DNA of 64,000 bases, from positions 930,001 to 994,000 of the forward strand of contig NC_014924.1 of NCBI RefSeq assembly GCF_000185965.1, in the 5' to 3' direction. The first letter of the stretch is position 1; every line of letters begins with the position of its first letter. The notes beneath the pieces are model-generated. The model worked only from the letters and a program-made list of their open reading frames with translations. It did not search any database and was not told where the DNA came from. The position numbers were made by a program, and so were the translations under genes. Shown here piece by piece: positions 9,101 through 17,900 of the stretch. The DNA comes from Pseudoxanthomonas suwonensis 11-1. GTDB taxonomy: Bacteria; Pseudomonadota; Gammaproteobacteria; Xanthomonadales; Xanthomonadaceae.

Positions 9101-9418
9101 AAGTGGACCAACAGCTTCGACGTCCGCATCAGCCAGGAGCTGCCGGGCTTCATGCAGGGCCACAAGACCGAGGTCTCGCTGGACATCATGAACATCGGCA
9201 ACCTCCTCAACAAGAAGTGGGGCCTGATCGAGGACTACGGCTTCAACGCCACCGCCCGCGTCGCCAACTACGCCGGTATCGATCCGGCCACCGGCAAGTA
9301 CGTGTACAACTTCTCCGGCACCGGCACCGAGCCGACCATCCAGGAGAACAACAACGACAAGGGCAACACCGCCGTGTCGCGCTGGTCGGTGATGCTGGGC
9401 ATCAAGTACCGCTTCTGA
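6158..9418 (+). CDS. Oar-like TonB-dependent receptor with carboxypeptidase-regulatory N-terminal domain
   Basis: A 1086-residue outer membrane receptor. Residues 1-27 are a Sec signal peptide (hydrophobic core LALGLVAALAAAPAFA). Residues about 35-110 form a CarboxypepD_reg beta-sandwich (GNGGQPVAGAEVTIVHVESG). They are followed by a plug domain with the typical VVNAVTKSGTN block and a long beta-barrel ending in a terminal Phe (MLGIKYRF), needed for BAM insertion. By family knowledge such Oar-type receptors import or handle large ligands or participate in adhesion; the ligand here is unknown. The ATG at 6158 is preceded by GAGG at 6146-6149. Codon use is strongly biased to C-ending codons, suggesting high expression. 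It is a single-gene unit closed by a strong terminator. Confidence 0.9.
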   Translation: MTDHRRLRMSKLALGLVAALAAAPAFAQSTSAGVGGVVVGNGGQPVAGAEVTIVHVESGTVSRAVTDASGRYNARGLRVGGPYTVTVTKPGEGTKTEEGVYLNLNQVNTVNASLEGDVTTLQGVEVVGAYIGGSDVFSANKMGTGINVTREQMDALPSANRNMQDYIRLDPRISQVSKADGAISAGGQNTRFNAIRIDGIGAGDPFGLESNNFPTERQPVSMDAIQEINIDLANYDTTIFGGTGAVVNAVTKSGTNTLSGTVYATYRDKDMVRSRLEGDTADFAGFNDEVTYGATVGGPVVKDKLFFFANYEKYTRTAPGISLADTAVGRGNVTQQDILDVISAANAHGFDAGSLASPGDSKTEIEEYAVKLDWNINEDHRAALRYNKMEQSVMRFPGMGSSTVSLSSYWYAQPKAYETWMAEVFSDWSENFSTEFKASYKDYSAVRAPNSNRPSIQIQGFPGNSSVYLGTEVNTHVNIVESKELSLFAAANWYVGDHVVKFGFDHQNNDLMNFYGRNLNGSYAFSSLANFIAGTPSSYSVRAPRPNGGTIDDVPAEFTLKNTGVFLQDTWAVNYNLSLMYGVRVDIPEYSSQDLYNPLIEQTYGYDNTYVPDTKLVQPRVGFNYTFDSERPTQLRGGVGLFGGAAPNVWLSGAYSNTGLNYVEYTCNGAMAPVFSANPAPNIPASCSAGNARANVDIIEPGFKAPSVWKSNLAFDHELPWYGIVASAEALYTKVKDGIFVQRLDLYSDAAGNGATAYGPDGRPLFWNEAGRDPTKAGRYGIDAGTNGAAAKANRPDGIGDVLLVRNTDKGESTQLTVGLDKPLTGEWGWSLFYTYTTAKEVSPMTSSQNTSNWGNTVIGTVNENVAYDSRYAIKDRVTGQLHWQKAFFGDYKTKVSAFYEGRSGRPFSYIFYNDANGDGDPSRSGQAGYYNDLFYVPAGPGDVLWTGGEAMEQQFFEWLSKHGDLAAYQGRIAPANAFRTKWTNSFDVRISQELPGFMQGHKTEVSLDIMNIGNLLNKKWGLIEDYGFNATARVANYAGIDPATGKYVYNFSGTGTEPTIQENNNDKGNTAVSRWSVMLGIKYRF

Positions 9419-9439
9419 TAGCCAGCTCCATGCAGTGAA

Positions 9440-9472
9440 CAGACGGCCGGGGAAACCCGGCCGTCTGCTTTT
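9440..9472 (+). terminator. Rho-independent terminator of the TonB receptor gene
   Basis: A perfect 12-bp stem (9440-9451 with 9456-9467) closed by a GAAA tetraloop and followed by CTTTT, 21 bp after the receptor stop codon. This is a textbook intrinsic terminator. Confidence 0.92.
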
Positions 9473-9590
9473 CCGGGTCCGGGCGGCGGGCGGGATTGCT
9501 TCCGTCCCATCGTGTACGGGCCGGCAGTGCGGGCCCGGTGCCGGGTGGGTTAAAGTCCCCGACCCGGTTTGCACGATGCACAGGAACACC

Positions 9591-10973
9591 ATGAACGAGA
9601 CCGTCGCCAGCACCCTCCCGGTCCAGGATGCCCGCATCTATCCGCGTGGCGGGCTGGACGTGCTGTCGAGGGCCGAAGTCGCGCGCCTGCGCGACGCCTC
9701 CAGCGGCGGCATGCACGACCTGCTGCGCCGTTGCGCCCTGGCGGTGCTTACCAGCGGAAGCGCAAGCGACGATCCGCGCGCGGCGCGTGACCTCTATCCG
9801 CACTTCGACATCCAGGTCACCCAGCAGGACCGTGGCGTCCGCATCGACCTGAAGAACGCCCCGGCGATGGCCTTCGTCGACGGCAAGATCATCCGCGGCG
9901 TGGCCGAGCTGCTGTTCGCCGTGGTCCGCGACCTGGCCTGGACCGCGATCGAGCTGGGCCCGGAATACGCCGAGGACCTGGAGAGCTCCGCCGGCATCAC
10001 CGACGCGGTGTTCGGCCTGCTGCGCAATGCGCGCGTGCTGCGCCCGGCCGATCCCAACCTGGTGGTGTGCTGGGGCGGTCACTCGATCTCGCGCGAGGAG
10101 TACCTGTACACCAAGCAGGTCGGCTACGAGCTGGGCCTGCGCGGCCTGGACATCTGCACCGGCTGCGGCCCGGGCGCGATGAAGGGCCCGATGAAGGGCG
10201 CGACCATCGCCCACGCCAAGCAGCGCAAGGCCGACAACCGCTACATCGGCATCACCGAACCGGGCATCATCGCCGCCGAGTCGCCGAACCCGATCGTCAA
10301 CGAGCTGGTGATCATGCCGGACATCGAGAAGCGCCTCGAGGCGTTCGTGCGCATGGCCCACGGCATCATCGTGTTCCCCGGCGGCGTCGGCACGGCCGAG
10401 GAGATCCTGTACCTGCTGGGCATCCTGCTGCGCGAGGAGAACGCGCAGGTGCCATTCCCGCTGATCTTCACTGGCCCGACCATCGCCGCGCCGTACTTCG
10501 AGCAGATCGACCGCTTCATCCGACTGACCCTGGGCGAGGAGGCGACCTCGCGCTACCGGATCATCATCGGCGACCCGCAGGACGTGGCCCGGACCATGGA
10601 GGCCGGCATCCGCCAGGTGCGCGAGGCGCGCATCGCGCAGAAGGACTCGTTCTACTTCAACTGGGGCCTGTCGATCCCGCTGGAGTTCCAGCGTCCGTTC
10701 CAGCCCACCCACGAGGCGATGGCCTCGCTGGACCTGCACCACGGCCGCCAGGCCTCGGCGCTGGCCGCCGACCTGCGCCGGGCGTTCTCCGGCATCGTCG
10801 CCGGCAACGTCAAGGAAGACGGCATGCGCCGGATCGACGAGCACGGCCCGTTCGAGATCCACGGCGCGCCGGACATGATGCAGGCCCTGGACGGCCTGCT
10901 GCGCGCCTTCGTCGAGCAGCGCCGGATGAAGATCGCCGGCGAGTACCGCCCCTGCTACCGCGTGGTGGCCTGA
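9591..10973 (+). CDS. ppnN: Pyrimidine/purine nucleotide 5'-monophosphate nucleosidase (YgdH/PpnN)
   Basis: A 460-residue PpnN homologue, close to the 454 residues of E. coli YgdH. The enzyme cleaves nucleoside 5'-monophosphates to base and ribose 5-phosphate, and in E. coli it is controlled by (p)ppGpp. The central LOG-like Rossmann domain has the diagnostic GCGPGAMKGPMKGA and FPGGVGTAEEILYLLG motifs. It is flanked by the family-specific N- and C-terminal domains (MRRIDEHGPFEIHGAPDMM). I chose the ATG at 9591, preceded by AGGA at 9582-9585; an ATG at 9576 is also in frame. The 3' end overlaps the convergent sensor kinase gene by 19 bp. Confidence 0.93.
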   Translation: MNETVASTLPVQDARIYPRGGLDVLSRAEVARLRDASSGGMHDLLRRCALAVLTSGSASDDPRAARDLYPHFDIQVTQQDRGVRIDLKNAPAMAFVDGKIIRGVAELLFAVVRDLAWTAIELGPEYAEDLESSAGITDAVFGLLRNARVLRPADPNLVVCWGGHSISREEYLYTKQVGYELGLRGLDICTGCGPGAMKGPMKGATIAHAKQRKADNRYIGITEPGIIAAESPNPIVNELVIMPDIEKRLEAFVRMAHGIIVFPGGVGTAEEILYLLGILLREENAQVPFPLIFTGPTIAAPYFEQIDRFIRLTLGEEATSRYRIIIGDPQDVARTMEAGIRQVREARIAQKDSFYFNWGLSIPLEFQRPFQPTHEAMASLDLHHGRQASALAADLRRAFSGIVAGNVKEDGMRRIDEHGPFEIHGAPDMMQALDGLLRAFVEQRRMKIAGEYRPCYRVVA

Positions 10974-12025
10974 GCCACGTCTTCCGAGGGCGCCAGCGGC
11001 AGGCGCAGGACGGCCACGTGGCGGCCGTCCTTGATCCACGTGTCCACGCCGCCGGTATTGCCGGTCAGGGCCAGCACCCGCGCGCGTACCGACCGCAGCC
11101 CGACCTGGTGGCCGCGGCTGTCGCTGCCCGATGTCCCGGGAATGCTGTTGCTGATCCCGATGCGTACCTCGGCCTCGCCTGCGCCGACTTCGATGCGTAC
11201 GTCGCCGCCTTCGCGAGAGCGCTCGATGCCGTGGCGGATCGCGTTCTCGGCCAGCGGCTGCACCGACAGGGTCGGCACCTGCACCGCAGGCAAGCCGTCC
11301 GGGATCTCCCATGAGACGCGCAGCCGGTCGCCGAAGCGTAGCTGCTCGATCTCCAGGTAGCGGCGGGTGAGGGCGAGTTCGTCTTCGAGCGGCATGGTGG
11401 GAGGTCCGGCCAGCGCGGCGCGGAACAGGTCCGCCAGGTCCATCAGCAGGCGCTCGGCCTCGCCGGGGCGCTGCCGGACCAGGGCCACGCCGGTGTTGAG
11501 CGTGTTGAACAGGAAGTGCGGGCGGATCCGCGCCTGCAGCGCCTCCAGCTGCGCCTGCTTGGCCTGCAGTGCCAGCTGGGTGGCGCGCCAGTGGTTGTAG
11601 AACGCAGCCAGGCCGAGGAGGCCGACGCACAGGGTGACGCCGGCAACCCGTTCCGGGCTCCAGCCGGGCGGGACCGCGCCGCCGGGGATGGTCAGCGCCA
11701 CCAGCGCCCGGGCGAGCACATGGATCAGCCAGCTGGAGAACACCAGCAGCAGCAGCGCCAGCCCGGCCACGTGCAGCGGCCGCAGCCGCCGGAGCGCTCC
11801 ACGTACCAGGTAGAGTGCGCCGAGGGTGGCCAGCAGGGTCCACTGCACCAGCAGGCAGGCAAGGCCGAAGTACACCCAGCGGTCGGTCCCCGGCGGCTGG
11901 GCGATGGCCAGCACCGCAGCCACGCCAATGCCGGCCACCACCGCCCAGATGATGGCCGGTGCCTGCCACAGCGCGTCCAGGGGCGATGACGGGGGTGGAG
12001 CGGATGGGCCGGAAGGTCTTGCCAT
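10955..12025 (-). CDS. LytS/AlgZ-type sensor histidine kinase
   Basis: A 356-residue membrane histidine kinase of the LytS/YehU/AlgZ class. Four hydrophobic segments occupy the N-terminal half, followed by a short coiled coil (RATQLALQAKQAQLEALQ). Next comes the His_kinase domain with the phosphoacceptor His in IRPHFLFNTLN, and a HATPase with N-box VQPLAENAIRHGIE. The start at 12025 precedes the first membrane segment; longer ORF extensions are Pro/Arg-rich and unlikely. No response regulator is adjacent. The gene is divergent from the fimT-pilVWXY1-pilE operon. In Pseudomonas the AlgZ(FimS)/AlgR pair activates exactly this minor pilin operon, so a role in pilus control is a reasonable inference. 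Confidence 0.85.
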   Translation of the reverse strand: MARPSGPSAPPPSSPLDALWQAPAIIWAVVAGIGVAAVLAIAQPPGTDRWVYFGLACLLVQWTLLATLGALYLVRGALRRLRPLHVAGLALLLLVFSSWLIHVLARALVALTIPGGAVPPGWSPERVAGVTLCVGLLGLAAFYNHWRATQLALQAKQAQLEALQARIRPHFLFNTLNTGVALVRQRPGEAERLLMDLADLFRAALAGPPTMPLEDELALTRRYLEIEQLRFGDRLRVSWEIPDGLPAVQVPTLSVQPLAENAIRHGIERSREGGDVRIEVGAGEAEVRIGISNSIPGTSGSDSRGHQVGLRSVRARVLALTGNTGGVDTWIKDGRHVAVLRLPLAPSEDVAQATTR

Positions 12026-12162
12026 GCCGGCATGATGCCTTGGCCGGGCCGGTGGCGGGAGCCACCGCTGGCTCCCGGCTTTGGGCCGCCCGTCGGCTGC
12101 GTGTGGAGGCCGGGGGTGGGGTCGGCTAAGTTGCTGCTGCATCCAATATGGGGAAATAGGGC

Positions 12163-12729
12163 ATGCATCCTTCGCATGGGCCATCGTGCCGGCGGCGTCG
12201 AATCCGCGTGCACGCACGGGCGGAGGGCTTCTCGCTGATCGAGCTGATGGTCACGCTCAGCGTGCTCGCCATCATCATCGCCCTGGCCGTGCCCAACTTC
12301 AGCGGCGTGGTCAACGGCAGCCGCCTCACCACCCAGGCCAACCAGCTGGTGGGCGACATCCAGCTGGCACGCTCGGAGGCCCTGCGCCGCAACCGCACCG
12401 TGCGCCTGTGCCGCAGCACTGACGGCGCGACTTGTGCCGCCGGCAGCGGCAACTGGAGCGGATGGGTGGTCACCCTGACCGGCGCCAACCCCGAACTGAT
12501 CCGCTCGACCATGGTCAAGGCGCCGCTGCAGGTCAGTGGCGGAGACACCATCGACTTCCGCGCCGACGGCATGGCCCGCAACTCGACAGGTGGCCTGCTC
12601 AACACCACCTTCGTGGTCTGCAGCCCCAACAGGCGCCCGGCAGAAAACCTTCGCGAGGTCGACCTGGCGAGCGGCAGCCGCGTGAGCGTCACCGCCGCCA
12701 CCCACTCCACGCCGGGAGAATGCCCATGA
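12163..12729 (+). CDS. fimT: Type IV minor pilin, FimU/FimT (GspH) family
   Basis: A 188-residue pre-pilin. The class III signal is RAEG|FSLIELMVTLSVLAIIIALAVPNF: cleavage by PilD after the Gly, then N-methyl Phe and Glu at +5. A 22-residue basic leader precedes it. The globular part shows the GspH features (LARSEALRRNRTVRLC, VCSPN). The protein would sit in the inner membrane and prime pilus assembly together with PilV, PilW, PilX and PilE. Its stop overlaps the pilV ATG by four bases. It is the first gene of the operon; the divergent sensor kinase starts 137 bp upstream. Confidence 0.9.
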   Translation: MHPSHGPSCRRRRIRVHARAEGFSLIELMVTLSVLAIIIALAVPNFSGVVNGSRLTTQANQLVGDIQLARSEALRRNRTVRLCRSTDGATCAAGSGNWSGWVVTLTGANPELIRSTMVKAPLQVSGGDTIDFRADGMARNSTGGLLNTTFVVCSPNRRPAENLREVDLASGSRVSVTAATHSTPGECP

Positions 12730-13256
12730 GCCCGAGCCCCAGCCGTCGCTCGCAGGCCGGTGCTGGCCTGCTGGAGGTGATGATCTCCATCCTGATCCTG
12801 GGCATCGGCCTGCTGGGCATCGCCGCGATGCAGGCGACCGCGCTGCGCAATGGCCAGAGTTCGCTCGAGCGCACCCAGGCCGTGATCCAGAGCTACGCCA
12901 TCCTCGACGTGATGCGCGCCAACCGCCAGAACGCACTAGCCGGCTACTACAACACCAGCGGCATGAAGTGCACCGCGCTGACTGGAGGCGCCGGGCAGCC
13001 GGCCGGCCAGACCTCGGCGCAGGGCGAATACAATGTCTGGTTGACCTCGCTGAAGAGTTCGATGGGCCTGGCCAGCGATGCCAGCACCTGCGCCGATGTC
13101 TCCTGCGATGCCGGCGTCTGTACCGTCATCGTACAGTGGGACGACAGCCGCGGTTCCGGTGCGGTCCAGCAGGACTCGGCCGGGGCGGAGGAGGGCGAAG
13201 CTGAAACGGGCGAAGGCAGTACCACCCGCCAGGTCGTGACGGTGAGCGCCATATGA
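12726..13256 (+). CDS. pilV: Type IV minor pilin PilV
   Basis: A 176-residue pre-pilin. The leader ends QAG|AGLLEVMISILILGIGLLG: Ala replaces the usual Phe at +1, while the Glu at +5 is kept. The LLEVMISILILGIGLLGIAAMQ helix is characteristic of PilV. The C-terminal half contains paired cysteines (STCADVSCDAGVC) likely forming disulfides in the periplasm. It ends in an acidic stretch (EEGEAETGEGS) before the last beta-strand. It is coupled to fimT and pilW by ATGA overlaps. Confidence 0.9.
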   Translation: MSPSPSRRSQAGAGLLEVMISILILGIGLLGIAAMQATALRNGQSSLERTQAVIQSYAILDVMRANRQNALAGYYNTSGMKCTALTGGAGQPAGQTSAQGEYNVWLTSLKSSMGLASDASTCADVSCDAGVCTVIVQWDDSRGSGAVQQDSAGAEEGEAETGEGSTTRQVVTVSAI

Positions 13257-14254
13257 AGCTTGAGAACTCCCATAACTTCCGCGCCCCGCGCGCGCGCCAG
13301 GCCGGTGTCAGCCTGATTGAACTCATGATCTCGCTGACCCTGGGCCTGCTGGTGGTCGGCGCCGCGATCGGCATCTTCGCCTCCAACAAGGCCGCCTACC
13401 GCACGACCCAGAACCTCGGGCGCCTGCAGGAGAGCGGCCAGATCGCATTCGAGCTGCTCTCGCGCGATATCCGCGAGGCCGGCTCCAATCCGTGCGACGT
13501 CAACCACGCGATCGGCAACATCATCGAAGGTGGCGCCACGGCCACGCCGGACAGCGACGACTGGTACATGGCGGTCAACTTCCCGCTGTACGGCTTTGAG
13601 AACGATGGTCCCGACCACGTCTCCGGTACCGATGTGATCCAGCTGCTGCGCACTGGCGACGAGCTGCGTTCCCTCACCGCGGACCTGGTGGGTGGCACCC
13701 CGGAAGCAACCTACGCGCCGGGCACGCCGACCTTCAGCGACGGCGACGTCATCATGATCTGCGACATGAAGGCGCTGGGTGTATTCCGTGCCGATGGCGA
13801 CAGCACCGGCAACGCCGCCAGCGGGACCGTGGGCTTCGGCACCGGCGGCGGCCTGAACACCTGCGACTACTTCCCCGCACCGAACAGTGCCGCCTGCGGT
13901 GGCGTCGCCTACGACTTTCCGAAGTTCTCTTCCCTGACCGCCGTGCAGGGCGTGCGCTGGTTCGTGGACGATCCCGACGGCAACTCGGCCAACGGGTTCT
14001 CCCTGTACCGCCAGGTCAATGACGGGAATCCAGAGGAAATCGTCGAGGGCATCGTCAACATGCAGTTCCAGTACCTGACCAGTGCCGGGTACGTGAGTGC
14101 CACCACCCTGGGTGCTGATGCCAATGCATGGCGCGATGTGCGTGCCGTGCGCATGACCCTGACCCTCCAGGAAGCCGAGGGCAGCGGCACCGGCGGGCAG
14201 CGCCTGACCCGCGTCGTCGAAAACGTCGTCGCCCTGCGGAACCGCGTCCTATGA
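13253..14254 (+). CDS. pilW: Type IV minor pilin PilW
   Basis: A 333-residue PilW. The pre-pilin site is RQAG|VSLIELMISLTLGLLVVGAAIGIF. The helix is followed by the family-typical NLGRLQESGQIAFELLSRDIREAG. The large variable periplasmic domain contains a GFGTGGGLNTCDYFPAP segment. It ends in a strand-rich region (VRAVRMTLTLQEAEG) common to PilW. By family knowledge it helps recruit PilX/PilY1 to the pilus tip complex. Overlaps with pilV and pilX are four bases each. Confidence 0.9.
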   Translation: MKLENSHNFRAPRARQAGVSLIELMISLTLGLLVVGAAIGIFASNKAAYRTTQNLGRLQESGQIAFELLSRDIREAGSNPCDVNHAIGNIIEGGATATPDSDDWYMAVNFPLYGFENDGPDHVSGTDVIQLLRTGDELRSLTADLVGGTPEATYAPGTPTFSDGDVIMICDMKALGVFRADGDSTGNAASGTVGFGTGGGLNTCDYFPAPNSAACGGVAYDFPKFSSLTAVQGVRWFVDDPDGNSANGFSLYRQVNDGNPEEIVEGIVNMQFQYLTSAGYVSATTLGADANAWRDVRAVRMTLTLQEAEGSGTGGQRLTRVVENVVALRNRVL

Positions 14255-14883
14255 GCCCCGATATCCGTGTTCCCTCGCGCCAGCGTGGTGCTTCGCTGGT
14301 GGTCGTGCTGATCCTGCTGCTGGTCATGACCCTGCTGGGCCTGGCCGTGCTCCGCGGCACCCTGCTGGAGGAGCGCATGAGCGCCAACATGTTCGACCGC
14401 AGCCTGGCCTTCCAGCAGGCCGAGTCGGCACTGCGCGAAGCCGAAGGCGCAGTCCGCGACGCAGTGCTGGCCGGCGGCAACGGCTGGGTGATCGGCGTCA
14501 AGTGCGGCAACGACCCGGACACTGGCGGCCTGGCAGGCATCGATGATTCGAAGTGTGGTGCCACTCCACCCAACGTGTTCACTGGTGGAACGGCCTGTGC
14601 CGGGGGCGCACTGACCGGTGATTGCTGGTTCACCGCCACCGACCAGCTTGGTGCCGACAACAAGTCCGCCGGTGCGCCGCAGTACTACATCCAGTACCTC
14701 GGCTTGCGCGACAGCTTCGACGAGCTGGGCCTGGGTTCCAGCGCCGGCTCGACCCAGTACGGCGGCGGTGGCGGCGGTGTCGCCCAGGAAGCCATGTACC
14801 GGATCTTCGCCCGCAGCCACAACCCGGCCGCCAACGGCGACCGCGCCGTGGTGCTGCTGCAGGCCAACGTGGTGGCCAAATAA
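14251..14883 (+). CDS. pilX: Type IV pilus assembly protein PilX
   Basis: A 210-residue PilX. The membrane helix is preceded by SRQRGASLVVVLILLLVMTLLGLAVLRG, lacking the +5 Glu, as is usual for PilX. The conserved stalk EERMSANMFDRSLAFQQAESALREAE follows, then a Gly-rich loop (YGGGGGGVAQE) near the C-terminus. The start at 14251 overlaps the pilW stop (ATGA). It is expected to contact PilY1, encoded immediately downstream. Confidence 0.9.
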   Translation: MSPDIRVPSRQRGASLVVVLILLLVMTLLGLAVLRGTLLEERMSANMFDRSLAFQQAESALREAEGAVRDAVLAGGNGWVIGVKCGNDPDTGGLAGIDDSKCGATPPNVFTGGTACAGGALTGDCWFTATDQLGADNKSAGAPQYYIQYLGLRDSFDELGLGSSAGSTQYGGGGGGVAQEAMYRIFARSHNPAANGDRAVVLLQANVVAK

Positions 14884-14927
14884 TGAACAACACAAGAGAA
14901 CTGCGCACTAGTGCAGGGAGTATCGCG

Positions 14928-17900
14928 ATGGAGAGCTTCCGCAAGTGGGTCTCACTACGCCCGGCTAGGCGCGCGAGCCAGAATATCGCCGTTGCTGTTG
15001 GCCTGCTCGTAGCCCTCTGTTCGGTTTCGGCCCTCTCTGGAGTACCGATCGACAGCAAGCCGCTGACGGTAACCAATAGCGTTCCGGGCAATATGGTGTT
15101 GCTGCCATCCGTCGAGTGGCCGACGGTGGTGACACACGCAAATGCGCCGGGCGTGTCGGAGGCCGGTGCCAATTATTCTTCTTCGACTGCGTACGCCGGG
15201 TACTTCAATACTGAACTTTGCTACGCCTACCAGTACGATGCCGTGGAGGCGAACCGGTACTTCTATCCTGTAGTCGCAGCCTCCAGTCGCAGCTGCTCCG
15301 GCAAGACCGCAAGCGATGGCCAGCGGCTGTGGAGCGGCAACTTCATGAACTGGGCGGCAATGCAGGCCGCGGATACCTTCCGTCTGGCGCTGACCGGTGG
15401 CTACAGGGTGCATCGTCCAGCGGATGGCACGCCGCCGTCGGTCACGATCACTGGTGCCGACGGCACCAGCGTGACCAAGGCCACGAGCGAGATGCCGGGC
15501 GTCACCTATCTTGAGAAGGCCAATTCCGATCGCTGGTCCAACTACACCCCGCTCCGACGTCTGACGTCGGGCGCGGGGAACGTTAGCCCGGTCCGGACCG
15601 CCGGCATCCGCCTGCGCATCGGCGGTTTGCGGAACCAGATGTGGTTTATCCCGTCATCGGACGGTGGTCTGGGTAGTGAGCAGAGCTGGAATGATCCCAA
15701 GGCGCTGTCGTTGCCGGTTACGAGTGGAAACCAGGCGTCGCCCGCGGGCACCGCGGTGACGGCGGTGCCATACAACCCGGCTGCCCATGCGTTGCCCGAT
15801 TCGAATACTACCTGCGCGGCGAACTATTCATACAGCTCTTCGAAGGCTGTTTGCACACGGTCCGGGCACAACGATCAGGCGCCTACGGCCTATGGCCGGG
15901 ATGCCGTTTATGCGGTGAGCGTGCGCGTCAAGGTGTGCGATGGCGTGCTGGATACCCGCTCGATATGTACCCGCTACGGCCAATACTACAAGCCTGAAGG
16001 CCTGCTGCAGGCCAATGCCAAGAAGACCCGCTACAGCCTGTTCTCGTACCTGACACAGAGCGGCCAACAGCGCAACGGCGGCGTAATGCGCGCCCGGCAG
16101 AAGCTGATTGGACCCGTGACTGCAGCCGAGATCGCGGGCGCGGAGAAGCCGTATCCGGACCGAGCGGGCCGGATCTCCGGCATCGATAACCCCGAATGGG
16201 ATCCGGTAACAGGCGTGATCATCAACGATCCGGACAGTACTGATTCGAGCGCGACCACCGCCCGCATCGGTTCCTGTGGGACGTCTTCAAGCGACCCGCC
16301 GGACGGCAGCGGCTGCGCCGTTCGCTACAGTGGCGTTATCAACTACCTGAACCGGTTTGGTCAGATCCACACCGGGATGACCACCCTGAAGGCCTACGAC
16401 AACCTGTCGGAGATGTATTACACCGCGCTGCGTTACCTGCGAGGCGTGGGCAATATTGCCGACTACAGCAGCCTGAGCGGTACCGCGAAGGATCGTTACC
16501 AGAACGCGGACGGCCTCCCGGTGATCCAGAACTGGTATCGCACTGGCGACAACGCCTCTGTGACGCCGTGGACCACGGGGAATCGGACGGTGGGCACGGA
16601 TGCGGATCCCATGCTCTATCGCTGCCAGACCAACGTGTTCCTGGGTATTGGCGATACGGCAACAAACAACGAAGACGCAGGTCACAGCGGCGATGGCGAC
16701 ATCGCCCAGGGCTTTACCTCTACGTGGCTGGGGTATACCGAGGGCAACAACACCGCCCGCAACTACACCGCTGCCTTGGCCTATTGGGCACATATCAGCG
16801 ATATTCGCCCGGACGTGCCGAACACCGTCCTTTCTACCAACCCTGACCGGAAAAAGGGTCAGTCGGTCAGTACGTACTGGGTGGACGTGGTAGAGCTGAA
16901 CGACCTGAAGGCCAAGGAGACAAACCAGTACTACCTGGCCACCAAGTACGGCGGCTATACGATCTCCGAGGATTCCTACAAGGCGGACGGCAGCGCCGAG
17001 CGCAGGGACACCGCCTGGTTTAATGACAACCGCAGCGCATGGACGGCAGCCACCGCGACGGCGAAGACCCAGACCGGACTTGGTGGTACCGGTGACTTCT
17101 ATCTGCCCAACAACATGTACCTGGCCAACAATGGCGAGGCGATGATCCGTGGCCTGAATTCGGCCTTCCAGAAGATTGCCGACGATATCAGTGGCTCTGG
17201 CGGTTCGTTTGCAAGTAACACGACCAAGCTGGAGGTTGGCGCGAGGACCTACCAGGCCAAGTACATCTCCAACGGCTGGGGTGGACGCCTGACCGCATCC
17301 AACGTCGATGTTGCCACCGGCAGCCTGACCGACGTGTGGGATGCCTCCGACTGGCTGGGCCAGGCCGCCGGCGATACCAAGGTCAATGCCACGGCTACGA
17401 CCCTGGACTTCACCCAGCGCAAGATCCTGTACAAGGGCGCCAGCGGGCTGACCAACTTCATCAGCAACTGGAACAACGGCGCGGTAGTCGGTAGCCCCAC
17501 GCTGTCGAAGCCGACGCCGTTCGCCGCCCTGACCGACCTGCAGCTGCGCTATATCCTGGGCGAGCGGGTGCACGAGCGTCAGTCTGCCGCGACAGGCAGC
17601 CAGCAGATCTTCCGCAACCGCCGCGGCATGCTGGGTGACATCATCAACTCCACCCCGGTATTCGTTGGAAAGCCGAACGCCAGCCTGTATCCGAACGACC
17701 CCAGCTATGCCGAGTTCGCCGCGGCCCAGGCCGCGCGTGCTCCGGCTGTCTACGTCGGCGCCAACGACGGCATGCTGCACGCGTTCAACGCGCCGGATTC
17801 GGGCAACACCAATGCCGGCCGGGAACTGTTCGCCTTCATGCCGACCGAGGCGATGTCGGTGCTGACCCAGAACGACCCGGGCACCAACCGTTATCCTTAC

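Noticed and set aside
6107-9637. 1176-codon minus-strand ORF
   Set aside because: It is exactly antisense to the TonB receptor, has no recognisable motif and a His/Val/Arg/Gly-skewed composition typical of a GC-rich shadow frame.
12110-12160. Sigma-54 promoter before fimT
   Set aside because: A GG-N10-GC pair is present but the required TTGC context around -12 does not line up, so it is not supported.
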